The notes under the pieces are model-generated. The model saw nothing but the letters and a program-made list of their open reading frames with translations. It did no database searches and was not told where the DNA came from. Of a stretch of DNA of 54,843 nucleotides, positions 17,368-27,232 are shown in pieces. Made by a program: the position numbers and the translations under genes. Origin of the DNA: an uncultured bacterium (GTDB lineage Bacteria > Bacillota > Clostridia > Oscillospirales > Oscillospiraceae); the NCBI GenBank assembly GCA_946548895.1, contig CAMNQF010000018.1, positions 1 to 54,843 of the forward strand, read 5' to 3'. The stretch's first letter is position 1. Each line of letters opens with the position of its first letter.

Positions 17368-18585
17368 TTAGAAGTCCACCTCAGTGTCGTAGTAGCAGCA
17401 CTTAAGCAGCTTCTCCATCTCCTCCACGGAGGGCTGGCGGGGGTTGGAGCCGGTGCAGGCGTCGCCGATGGCGTTGACGGCGATGTCGTGGAGCCGCTCC
17501 AGGAACACGTTCTCCGGCACGAAGCCCTGGTCGCAGGGGTAGCTGTCCGGGCCGTACTTGCCGATGCAGTGGGGGATGTTCAGGTCGTCGTTCATCTTGC
17601 GCAGGTAGGCGATGAGCAGCTTCACCTTCTCCTCCACAGTGCCGCCGCCCAGGCCCATGAAGTCGGCGATGTCGCCGTACCGCTTGGCGGCGGTCTCATC
17701 CTTGGCGTTGAAGGCGATAACCTTGGGCAGGTACATGGCGTTGGCCGCGCCGTGGATGATGTGGGCGCCGTAGTCGGCAAAGGCGGCGCCGGTCTTGTGG
17801 GCCATGGAGTGGACGATGCCCAGCAGGGCGTTGGAGAAGGCCATGCCGGCCAGGCACTGGGCGTTATGCATGGCGTCCCGCTTGGCCATGTCGCCGTTGT
17901 AGGAGTCCACCAGGTCGTTCTGGATCATCTTGATGGCGTGGAGAGCCAGGGGGTCGGTGTAGTCACAGTTGGCGGTGGACACGTAGGCCTCGATGGCGTG
18001 GGTGATGGCGTCCATGCCGGTGTGGGCCACCAGCTTCTTGGGCATGGTCTCGGCCAGGTCCGGGTCCACGATAGCCACGTCGGGGGTGATCTCAAAGTCG
18101 GCGATGGGGTACTTGATGCCCTTCTGGTAGTCGGTGATGATGGAGAAGGCGGTCACCTCGGTGGCGGTGCCGGAGGTGGAGGAGATGGCGCAGAAGCGGG
18201 CCTTCTTGCGCAGGGCGGGAATGCCGAACACCTTGCACATCTCCTCAAAGGTGATGTCGGGGTACTCGTATTTGATCCACATGGCCTTGGCCGCGTCGAT
18301 GGGGGAACCGCCGCCCATGGCCACGATCCAGTCGGGCTGGAACTTCAGCATGGCGTCCGCGCCCTTCATCACGGTCTCCACGGAGGGATCGGGCTCGATG
18401 CCCTCGAACAGCTCCACCTCCATGCCGGCCTCCTTCAGGTAGGCCACAGCCCGGTCCAGGAAGCCGAACTTCTTCATGGAGCCGCCGCCCACACAGATCA
18501 TCGCCCGCTTGCCGTCAAAAGACTTCAGCGCCTCCAGCGCGCCCTTGCCGTGGTACAGGTCCCGGGGAAGAGTAAAACGTGCCAT
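17368..18585 (-). CDS. Iron-containing alcohol dehydrogenase
   Basis: A 405-residue group III (iron-activated) alcohol dehydrogenase. These enzymes reduce aldehydes or ketones to alcohols with NAD(P)H; in Clostridia they serve butanol, ethanol, 1,3-propanediol or hydroxyacid formation. Nucleotide-binding stretches are MICVGGGSMKKFG and VAMGGGSPIDAAKAMW. The metal is held by residues in HTGMDAITHAIEAY and HSMAHKTGAAF...HGAANAMYLP. The substrate cannot be assigned. It is monocistronic, with its own promoter (18649-18677) and terminator. Confidence 0.92.
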   Translation of the reverse strand: MARFTLPRDLYHGKGALEALKSFDGKRAMICVGGGSMKKFGFLDRAVAYLKEAGMEVELFEGIEPDPSVETVMKGADAMLKFQPDWIVAMGGGSPIDAAKAMWIKYEYPDITFEEMCKVFGIPALRKKARFCAISSTSGTATEVTAFSIITDYQKGIKYPIADFEITPDVAIVDPDLAETMPKKLVAHTGMDAITHAIEAYVSTANCDYTDPLALHAIKMIQNDLVDSYNGDMAKRDAMHNAQCLAGMAFSNALLGIVHSMAHKTGAAFADYGAHIIHGAANAMYLPKVIAFNAKDETAAKRYGDIADFMGLGGGTVEEKVKLLIAYLRKMNDDLNIPHCIGKYGPDSYPCDQGFVPENVFLERLHDIAVNAIGDACTGSNPRQPSVEEMEKLLKCCYYDTEVDF

Positions 18586-18648
18586 ATGTATTACCTCCAT
18601 GATATATGATATCTGGCCGGGCAAATTGGTCCGCCCAAATCTGTTAAG

Positions 18649-18677
18649 ATTTTAACATTTCTTGTTTCAAAATGCAA
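18649..18677 (-). promoter_or_regulatory. Promoter of the alcohol dehydrogenase gene
   Basis: Minus-strand TTGCAT (18672-18677) and TAAAAT (18649-18654), spacer 17. The leader of about 60 bases ends in an AT-rich stretch and a GGAGG site. Confidence 0.65.
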
Positions 18678-18745
18678 GAGACAATTGCAGCCATTCGCCG
18701 AAAAATCACAGGCTGGCCTTAAGAAAATCTTTCAAAAATTTTTCC

Positions 18746-18773
18746 TTGCTTCTTAACCCTTTTTTGCTATACT
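18746..18773 (+). promoter_or_regulatory. Promoter of the BceAB-type operon
   Basis: TTGCTT (18746-18751) and TATACT (18768-18773) with a 16-base spacer, about 80 bases before the ATPase gene. No clear operator for a BceR-like regulator was seen. Confidence 0.6.
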
Positions 18774-18851
18774 ATCTGTACCAACACAGGTAATACAGTT
18801 TAGGAGCGCGGAGCCGTCGTGAAGCGTGAAAACAGTTTGGAGGAAATTTTT

Positions 18852-19619
18852 ATGGCAATCCTGGAAGTCAGTCATGTGAGAAAGGTTTATTCCACCCGCT
18901 TCGGCGGACAGAAGGTGGAAGCCCTGGCGGACGTGTCTTTTGACGTGGACAAGGGGGAATATGTGGCTATCATGGGCGAGTCCGGCTCGGGCAAGACCAC
19001 CCTGCTGAACATTCTGGCGGCGCTGGACCGGCCCACCGCCGGGTCGGTGCTGCTGGCGGGCCGGGACCTCACCGCCGTCAAGGAAAAAGAGCTGGCCGCT
19101 TTCCGCCGGGACAACCTGGGCTTTGTGTTCCAGGACTTCAACCTGCTGGACACCTTCTCCCTGCGGGACAACATCCTCCTCCCTCTGGTGCTGGCGGGCA
19201 GGAAGTACCCGGAGATGAAGCGCCGCCTCACTCCCCTGGCGGAGACGCTGGGCATTGAAAAGCTGTTGGACAAATATCCTTACGAGGTGTCCGGCGGGCA
19301 GAAGCAGCGGTGCGCCGTGGCCCGGGCCCTCATCACCCAGCCCCAGATCGTGCTGGCCGACGAACCCACCGGGGCGCTGGATTCCCGGGCCGCGGACAGC
19401 CTGATGGACCTGTTCACCAAAATCAACGCCGGCGGGCAGACGGTGCTGATGGTCACCCACTCTGCGGCGGCTGCCAGCCGGGCGGGCCGGGTGATGTTCA
19501 TCCGGGACGGCCGGGTGTACCACCAGCTCTACCGGGAGAACCGCTCCGACGGGCAGATGTACCGCCTCATCACCGAAACCCTCACCCGGCTGGCCGACGG
19601 AGGTGAGCGCCTTGCGTAA
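18852..19619 (+). CDS. ABC transporter ATPase, BceA type
   Basis: A 255-residue ATP-binding subunit. Walker A is GESGSGKTTLLN (about 45), the signature is VSGGQKQRCAVARAL (about 150), and Walker B is IVLADEPTGALD (about 172). The sequence is close to the BceA/MacB/LolD group, whose FtsX-like partners act in peptide antibiotic resistance or sensing. The ATG at 18852 follows GGAGG by eight bases. Its last codons overlap the permease start. No histidine kinase or response regulator is adjacent. Confidence 0.9.
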   Translation: MAILEVSHVRKVYSTRFGGQKVEALADVSFDVDKGEYVAIMGESGSGKTTLLNILAALDRPTAGSVLLAGRDLTAVKEKELAAFRRDNLGFVFQDFNLLDTFSLRDNILLPLVLAGRKYPEMKRRLTPLAETLGIEKLLDKYPYEVSGGQKQRCAVARALITQPQIVLADEPTGALDSRAADSLMDLFTKINAGGQTVLMVTHSAAAASRAGRVMFIRDGRVYHQLYRENRSDGQMYRLITETLTRLADGGERLA

Positions 19620-21657
19620 CGGACTGTATCCCAAGCTGGCCGCCCAGGGGATGCGCCAGAACCGCCGGTTCTTCGTCCCCTACCTGCTGGCCCTGGCGGG
19701 GCTCACCGCCGCCTTCTATGTCATGTCCGCCCTGTGCGCCGACCCCGGCGTGATGGAAATGCGGGGCTTCGCCTACGTGATGGTGATGATGGAAATCGGT
19801 ATGTTTGTGGCGGGCATCCTGTCCGCCATCCTCCTGCTGTACATCAACAGCTTTTTGATGAAGCAGCGCAAAAAGGAGCTGGGGCTGTACAACATTCTGG
19901 GCATGGGCAAGGGCAACATCGCCCTCCTCCAGTGCTGGGAGAGCCTGTATACCGCCATCCTGGGGATCGGCGGCGGGCTAGCGCTGGGCGTTGCCCTCCA
20001 CAAGCTGGCCACCATGGCCCTTACCTCCCTGCTGCAGTTCTCCATCCCCTTCTCCTCCGCCCTCTCTCTGCCCGCCGTGATCGAGACGGCGGCGTTCTTC
20101 GGGCTGCTCCTCCTGCTGGCCCTGCTGCTCAACCTGTTTCGGGTGCGGGTGGTGAGTCCCATTGAGCTGCTCCACGGCGGCAACGTGGGAGAGAAAGAGC
20201 CCCGCACCCGCTGGCTGATGGCCGTCATCGGGGTGCTCTCCCTGGGGGCGGGCTACTTCATCGCCGTCACCACCAAGGACCCCGCCCTGGCCATGGCCTT
20301 CTACTTCCTGGCGGTGATCCTGGTCATCATCGGCACCTACTGCCTCTTCACCGCCGGGAGTATCGCCCTGTTGAAGCTGCTGCGGAAAAACAAGGGCTTC
20401 TATTACCAGACCGGCCACTTCATCGGCGTGTCCGGGATGCTCTACCGCATGAAGCGCAACGCCGTGGGGCTGTCCAACATCTGCATCCTGTCCACCATGG
20501 TGATGGTGATGATCTCCGGCACCCTGGCCCTCTATCTGGGGCAGGGGGAAATCATCGCCGCCCAGTACCCCGCCAGCCTGAACATGACCGTCCATTATGA
20601 TCCCGCATACAGCCAGACGCTGAACCGGGAGGAGGCCGAGGGGCTGATCCGGCGGTTCGCGGCGGATCAGAACGTCCCCATCACCAGCCTGCGCGCGGTG
20701 GAATTTCTCCACTTCAACGCCTTGGCCAACCCGGACACCCACCGCCTGGAGGTGGGCGGACAGGGGGAGAACAACGACCGCAGGGCCGTCTACCTTCTCA
20801 CCGCCCAGGACTATGCCAACCTGACGGGGAACGCCGCCCCGGCGCTCCAGCCGGGGGAAACGGTGGTGTGCGGCCAGCTCCCCCCTGGTTTTGGCCCTGA
20901 ACTCACCATCCAGGGAATCAGCGGGGGCAGCGAGACCGGTGTGCCGAAATCCCTTACTGTGACAGATTCCCTGCCGGTCATCACCCATTTCGACACCACC
21001 TTTGACATGAGCGAAACCCTGTGTCTGGTGCTGCCGGATTCCGCAGACGTCATGGAGTTCTGGGCCCTCCAGAGCGAGGCGCTGGACAATTACGCCGCCG
21101 ATCTGGTCACCACCCTGCTGGTGGATTTGGACTGCACCAGCGAGGAGGAGCTGGCCCTGGTGGACGCCTGGTCGGAGGCGTCGGTGAGCGAGGGCTTCTT
21201 CAACGGCACCGGGGACTGGGAATACTGGCGGGTGGAATCCCGGGCCGAGATGGCGGTGGACGGCTATTCCATGGCTGGAGGCTTCCTGTTCCTGGGGATC
21301 ATACTGGGGGTCATCTTCCTCATGGCCACCGTGCTCATCATCTACTACAAGCAGGTGTCCGAGGGCTACGAGGACCGGGGCAGGTTCGAGATCATGCGCA
21401 AGGTGGGCCTGAGCCAGCGGGAAGTGCGCGCCTCCATCCGCAGTCAGGTGCTGCTGGTGTTCTGCCTGCCCATCGCGGTGGCGGCGGTCCACATCCTGTT
21501 CGACTTCAACCTGGTGGCCAGAATGCTCACCCTGTTCGGGGTGCGCAGCGTGCTGACGGTTGCGCTGTGCACCGCGGGAACGCTGCTGGCCTTCCTGGCG
21601 GTGTACGCCGGGGTGTACTCCGTCACCGCCAGAACCTATTACAAGATCGTAAGATAA
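19612..21657 (+). CDS. ABC transporter permease, BceB-like (FtsX family)
   Basis: A 681-residue permease with about ten membrane helices and one large extracytoplasmic domain (about residues 315-555) between helices, the BceB layout. Opening helices contain YLLALAGLTAAFYVM and MKQRKKELGLYNILGMGKGN is the FtsX-like coupling region; the same motif recurs as EIMRKVGLSQREVRASI near the end. BceB domains recognise lipid-II-bound peptides such as bacitracin. I prefer the TTG at 19612, eight bases after GGAGG, over the GTG at 19603 that overlaps that site. Confidence 0.88.
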   Translation: MRNGLYPKLAAQGMRQNRRFFVPYLLALAGLTAAFYVMSALCADPGVMEMRGFAYVMVMMEIGMFVAGILSAILLLYINSFLMKQRKKELGLYNILGMGKGNIALLQCWESLYTAILGIGGGLALGVALHKLATMALTSLLQFSIPFSSALSLPAVIETAAFFGLLLLLALLLNLFRVRVVSPIELLHGGNVGEKEPRTRWLMAVIGVLSLGAGYFIAVTTKDPALAMAFYFLAVILVIIGTYCLFTAGSIALLKLLRKNKGFYYQTGHFIGVSGMLYRMKRNAVGLSNICILSTMVMVMISGTLALYLGQGEIIAAQYPASLNMTVHYDPAYSQTLNREEAEGLIRRFAADQNVPITSLRAVEFLHFNALANPDTHRLEVGGQGENNDRRAVYLLTAQDYANLTGNAAPALQPGETVVCGQLPPGFGPELTIQGISGGSETGVPKSLTVTDSLPVITHFDTTFDMSETLCLVLPDSADVMEFWALQSEALDNYAADLVTTLLVDLDCTSEEELALVDAWSEASVSEGFFNGTGDWEYWRVESRAEMAVDGYSMAGGFLFLGIILGVIFLMATVLIIYYKQVSEGYEDRGRFEIMRKVGLSQREVRASIRSQVLLVFCLPIAVAAVHILFDFNLVARMLTLFGVRSVLTVALCTAGTLLAFLAVYAGVYSVTARTYYKIVR

Positions 21658-21665
21658 CTCCCACA

Positions 21666-21703
21666 CCCGTCTCCGGCGGTCCAGCCGCAGGAGGCGGGTT
21701 TTT
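21666..21703 (+). terminator. Terminator of the BceAB-type operon
   Basis: A 9-bp outer stem (21666-21674 with 21690-21698, one G-U), an inner GCGG/CCGC helix, then five T residues (21699-21703). Confidence 0.85.
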
Positions 21704-21753
21704 GAACCACCCCGTCCTTTCCCTCATAGAATGGGCCAAAGGAGGGCGAAATC

Positions 21754-22332
21754 ATGATCCACACCTGTCTGCTCAACGAGGACGCCAAAACGTACTTATG
21801 CTGCTTTTATCAGACCTTGGACGGCATGGTCCAGGAGATGACCACCACAGGGCTTACCCAGAGTATCTCTCACAACTTTATCGTCCAGATGATCCCCCGC
21901 CACCGGGCGGCCATTCGGATGTCCAACAACATCCTGCGGTTCACCGAACACAAGGCCGTCCGCTGCCTGGCCCAGCAAATTGTCAAGGACGAGGCCCAGG
22001 GCATCGGCCAGATGGAGGAGATTCTGCCTGTCTGCGGCCGGCTCACCAACGCCCAGGCGGACCTGCGGCTGTATCAGCGGCGGATGGAGCTCATCTGCCG
22101 GCAGATGTACGCCCAAATGAATGCCGCCCCGGAGAGCAGCGCCCTGGCTGCCGTATTCCTGCGGGAAATGCTCCCCCATTGCCGCGGGGCCGTGCTTATG
22201 GCGGAAAACGCCCTGAAATACGACGTGAGCGCCGAGCTGGTGCCCATTCTCCGCGCCACCGCCGCCCAGCAGCGGCGGAACGCGGCTCAAATGAGAACCC
22301 TGTTGAGCCGGATGGAGTGCCGCCGGGGATAG
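21754..22332 (+). CDS. DUF305-like helical protein with two repeats
   Basis: A 192-residue all-helical protein without signal peptide. Two segments look like tandem DUF305 (ferritin-like) units: IPRHRAAIRMSNNILRF...DEAQGIGQMEEI (about 47-90) and MLPHCRGAVLMAENALKY...QQRRNAAQMRTLL (about 140-187). In DUF305 proteins His, Met and Gln of the HxxAixMa pattern may bind metal. Here the first unit has RHRAAIRM and the second HCRGAVLM. Function unknown. It precedes the alpha-amylase gene but has no obvious link to it. Confidence 0.6.
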   Translation: MIHTCLLNEDAKTYLCCFYQTLDGMVQEMTTTGLTQSISHNFIVQMIPRHRAAIRMSNNILRFTEHKAVRCLAQQIVKDEAQGIGQMEEILPVCGRLTNAQADLRLYQRRMELICRQMYAQMNAAPESSALAAVFLREMLPHCRGAVLMAENALKYDVSAELVPILRATAAQQRRNAAQMRTLLSRMECRRG

Positions 22333-22333
22333 C

Positions 22334-22362
22334 TTGCTTTTTTCCCCCGCTTCTGGTATACT
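22334..22362 (+). promoter_or_regulatory. Promoter of the alpha-amylase family gene
   Basis: TTGCTT (22334-22339) and TATACT (22357-22362) with a 17-base spacer, immediately after the preceding stop codon. Confidence 0.65.
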
Positions 22363-22419
22363 GAACACGCCATATTCCCCCGGCCATACAACGGTTCAGA
22401 AAGAAAGGAAGTGACGCCC

Positions 22420-23730
22420 ATGTGGGCGGACCAAAGCGTATTCTATCACATCTATCCCCTGGGATTCTGCGGGGCTCCCAAGGAAAATGACGGCGTCCAG
22501 GCCAGCCTCATCGGCAAGGTCGGAGACTGGGCGGAGCACATCCAAACCTTGGGCGCCAACGCGCTGTACCTGGGCCCGGTGTTCGAAAGCGACCGCCATG
22601 GCTACGACACCCGGGACTACCGCAGGGTAGACTGCCGCCTGGGAACCAACGAGGAGTTCGCGGCGGTGTGCCGCACCCTCCACAGCCACGGTATCAAGGT
22701 GGTGCTGGACGGGGTGTTCAACCATGTGGGCCGGGGCTTCTGGGCCTTCCGGGATGTGCGGGAAAAGAAATGGGACTCCCCCTACAAGGACTGGTTCCAC
22801 ATCAACTTTGACGGCAACTCCAGCTATGACGACGGCTTCTGGTACGAGGGCTGGGAGGGCCATTTTGAGCTGGTGAAGCTGAACCTGCGCAATCCCGCCG
22901 TGGTGGACTACCTGCTGGACACCGTGAAATTCTGGGTGGACGAGTTTGGCATCGACGGACTGCGGCTGGACGTGGCCTACTGCCTGGATAAAGATTTCCT
23001 GCGCCGCCTGCGGGCCTTCTGCGACGGGCTGAAGCCGGAGTTCTTCCTGCTGGGCGAAACCCTTCACGGCGACTACAACCAGTGGGTCAACGACCAGATG
23101 CTCCACTCCTGCACCAACTACGAGTGCTATAAAGGCCTCCACTCCGCCTTGAACTCTATGAATCTGTTTGAAATCGTCCACAGTTTGAAGCGGCAGTTCG
23201 GCCCGGAGCAGTGGACGCTGTACAAGGGCAGGCATCTGCTGTGCTTTGCCGACAACCACGACGTCACCCGGGCGGCCTCCATCCTCCGCAACCCCGCCCA
23301 CCTGCCCCTGATTTACGGCCTGGTGTTCGGTATGCCCGGCATCCCCTGCGTCTATTACGGCAGCGAGTGGGGCGTTCTGGGTGACAAATCACAGGGAGAC
23401 GACGCCCTGCGGCCCTGCTTCGGCCAGCCGGAGTGGAACGCCCTCACAGATCAGATCGCGGCCATGGCCAAGGCCCACCGTGAGAGCGAAGCCCTGTGCT
23501 TCGGCGATTTCAAGGACCTGGTGCTCACCAACAAGCAGGCCATTTTCCAGCGCCGGACGGATGACCAGCGGGTTCTGGTGGCGGTGAACGCGGACGGCGA
23601 GCCCTACACCGCCCACTTCGACGCGGGATGCGGGCTGGCGGTGGACCTGCTCACCGGGGAAACCCACGACTTCGGCGGCGGCAGCGAGCTGCCCCCCTAC
23701 AGCGTGTCCTACTGGCAGTGTGAGCGCTGA
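22420..23730 (+). CDS. Alpha-amylase family glycoside hydrolase (GH13)
   Basis: A 436-residue cytoplasmic GH13 enzyme. The conserved regions are DGVFNHVG (region I), GLRLDVAYCLD with the catalytic nucleophile Asp (region II), LLGETLHGD with the acid/base Glu (region III) and FADNHDVTR (region IV). There is no signal peptide and no N-terminal cyclomaltodextrinase domain. The likely substrate is an intracellular alpha-glucan or maltodextrin. I use the ATG at 22420, eight bases after GGAAG. Confidence 0.9.
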   Translation: MWADQSVFYHIYPLGFCGAPKENDGVQASLIGKVGDWAEHIQTLGANALYLGPVFESDRHGYDTRDYRRVDCRLGTNEEFAAVCRTLHSHGIKVVLDGVFNHVGRGFWAFRDVREKKWDSPYKDWFHINFDGNSSYDDGFWYEGWEGHFELVKLNLRNPAVVDYLLDTVKFWVDEFGIDGLRLDVAYCLDKDFLRRLRAFCDGLKPEFFLLGETLHGDYNQWVNDQMLHSCTNYECYKGLHSALNSMNLFEIVHSLKRQFGPEQWTLYKGRHLLCFADNHDVTRAASILRNPAHLPLIYGLVFGMPGIPCVYYGSEWGVLGDKSQGDDALRPCFGQPEWNALTDQIAAMAKAHRESEALCFGDFKDLVLTNKQAIFQRRTDDQRVLVAVNADGEPYTAHFDAGCGLAVDLLTGETHDFGGGSELPPYSVSYWQCER

Positions 23731-23756
23731 ACGAAGAGAACCGGCCATAAACACAA

Positions 23757-23793
23757 CAAATTCCCCCAGGAGCTATGCTCCCGGGGGAATTTT
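23757..23793. terminator. Terminator between GH13 and the feo operon
   Basis: AAATTCCCCC...GGGGGAATTT forms a long stem with inner AGC/GCT pairs. It lies between two converging transcripts and can end both: T residues flank each side. Confidence 0.85.
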
Positions 23794-23796
23794 CAC

Positions 23797-23970
23797 TCAT
23801 TGGCCTGGGTGGCAGATCTCTCTGGAGGGGCACCCGGCGCAGCCGTGGCCGCAGCCGCTCTTTCCCGCCTTGTTTGACCGCATCATGGACCGCACAACCG
23901 CGATCAGGACGGCCGACAGAATGGCCAGCACCAGAATAGTGCCGCCGTTTTCCGCAAAAAAGGCCGTCAT
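23797..23970 (-). CDS. FeoB-associated Cys-rich membrane protein
   Basis: A 57-residue protein not obvious as a large frame. It starts at the ATG at 23970, three bases after the feoB stop, and ends at 23797. One membrane helix (about 11-27, TILVLAILSAVLIAVV) is followed by a basic stretch and a Cys/His cluster, SGCGHGCAGCPSREICHPGQ. This matches the family of small Cys-rich proteins encoded after feoB in Firmicutes, which may help pass Fe(II) or play the FeoC role. Preceded by GAGGGGG. Confidence 0.88.
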   Translation of the reverse strand: MTAFFAENGGTILVLAILSAVLIAVVRSMMRSNKAGKSGCGHGCAGCPSREICHPGQ

Positions 23971-23973
23971 AGC

Positions 23974-26337
<2,364 letters not shown>

Positions 26338-26355
26338 AATGATCACGGCCTTTTT

Positions 26356-26371
26356 GTTAAATTGAGCTAAC
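26356..26371 (-). promoter_or_regulatory. DtxR-like operator upstream of feoB
   Basis: The 16-base palindrome GTTAAATTGAGCTAAC, nineteen bases before the feoB start. It has the same half-sites (GTTAR, six bases, YTAAC) as two sites upstream of feoA, so iron-dependent control is likely. Confidence 0.6.
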
Positions 26372-26374
26372 GAT

Positions 26375-26813
26375 CCGCGCTGCTCACGACGGCTCGGACG
26401 CTTCTATGTTGTCACGCCTCGCCTGTTCGCCACGCGCGGCTTCCCTCCGTCTCGGACAAAACCCGGCCCCATTTCATGGGCCCTGGGCTTTTGCCCTCGC
26501 TTCGGTCCATCCGCGCTGCTCACGACGGCTCGGACGCTTCTATGTTGTCACGCCTCGCCTGTTCGCCACGCGCGGCTTCCCTCCGTCTCGGACAAAACCC
26601 GGCCCCATTTCATGGGCCCTGGGCTTTTGCCCTCGCTTCGGTCCATCCGCGCTGCTCACGACGGCTCGGACGCTTCTATGTTGTCACGCCTCGCCTGTTC
26701 GCCACGCGCGGCTTCCCTCCGTCTCGGACAAAACCCGGCCCCATTTCATGGGCCCTGGGCTTTTGCCCTCGCTTCGGTCCATCCGCGCTGCTCACGACGG
26801 CTCGGACGCTTCT
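26375..26813. repeat. Dispersed repeat family B, copy B2: three identical 136-bp tandem units
   Basis: Units begin at 26375, 26511 and 26647 and are identical over 136 bases as far as I can read, followed by a 31-base partial unit (26783-26813). Each contains the core hairpin CCCAT-TTC-ATGGG (first at 26468-26480). The array fills the gap between feoA and feoB, and its right end encodes the last six residues and stop of feoA. Open frames through it are artefacts of the repeat. Confidence 0.92.
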
Positions 26814-27028
26814 ACCTCAATCATCTCCGCGTCCGCTTTGCGCAGGCTCAACTCATACCCCCGCACCGTGAGCTCCATGGGATCGCCCAGCGGAGCCAGC
26901 TTGCGTACGTAAATCTCTACCCCCTTGGTGATGCCCATGTCCATGATGCGGCGCTTCACCGCGCCCTCCCCGTGGAGGCGGCGCACTACGGCAGCCTCCC
27001 CCACCCGCACATCCTTCAGCGTTTTCAT
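26792..27028 (-). CDS. feoA: Ferrous iron transport protein A
   Basis: A 78-residue FeoA, an SH3-like beta-barrel that assists FeoB. Family marks are MKTLKDVRVGEAAVVRRL, RRIMDMGITKGVEIYV and LRGYELSLRKADAE-like VRGYELSLRKADAEMIEV. The final residues EASEPS and the stop codon are encoded by repeat B2. It heads the feo operon behind a strong promoter overlapped by an iron-type operator. Confidence 0.94.
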   Translation of the reverse strand: MKTLKDVRVGEAAVVRRLHGEGAVKRRIMDMGITKGVEIYVRKLAPLGDPMELTVRGYELSLRKADAEMIEVEASEPS

Positions 27029-27074
27029 GCCCTCACTCCCATTCCCGATCCAAGCGCGCTGCGGCTGTGCCGCA

Positions 27075-27090
27075 GTTAGATCGGGCTAAC
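27075..27090 (-). promoter_or_regulatory. DtxR-like operator 2 of feoA
   Basis: A perfect-armed palindrome, GTTAG, six bases, CTAAC, about 16 bases downstream of the feoA -10 box. A repressor here would block early elongation. Confidence 0.6.
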
Positions 27091-27105
27091 ATTTTCAGCG
27101 TGTGT

Positions 27106-27134
27106 AGTTTACCACAGCTAACTTTCCTTGTCAA
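27106..27134 (-). promoter_or_regulatory. feoA promoter with overlapping operator 1
   Basis: Minus-strand TTGACA (27129-27134) and TAAACT (27106-27111), spacer 17. A palindrome-like site GTTAG, six bases, TAAAC (27107-27122) covers the -10 box and part of the spacer, as expected for repression by a DtxR/IdeR-type Fe(II) regulator. Confidence 0.75.
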
Positions 27135-27232
27135 TAGAGAGCCTTCACTTTTTGGTGAGAATTCTCTCCGCCCCGGGTTACAGCAAACGCCGCCGGGACC
27201 CATGCCGTCCCGGCGGTGTCTGCGCCACGCGC

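Noticed and set aside
26375-26813. CRISPR array
   Set aside because: Repeats are 136 bases and directly abutting with no spacers, and no cas genes are present.
26406-27079. Overlapping plus-strand open frames in the 136-bp array, giving a repetitive protein
   Set aside because: All frames stay open only because the unit is repeated and GC-rich; there is no ribosome site, and single-copy versions elsewhere do not keep the frame.
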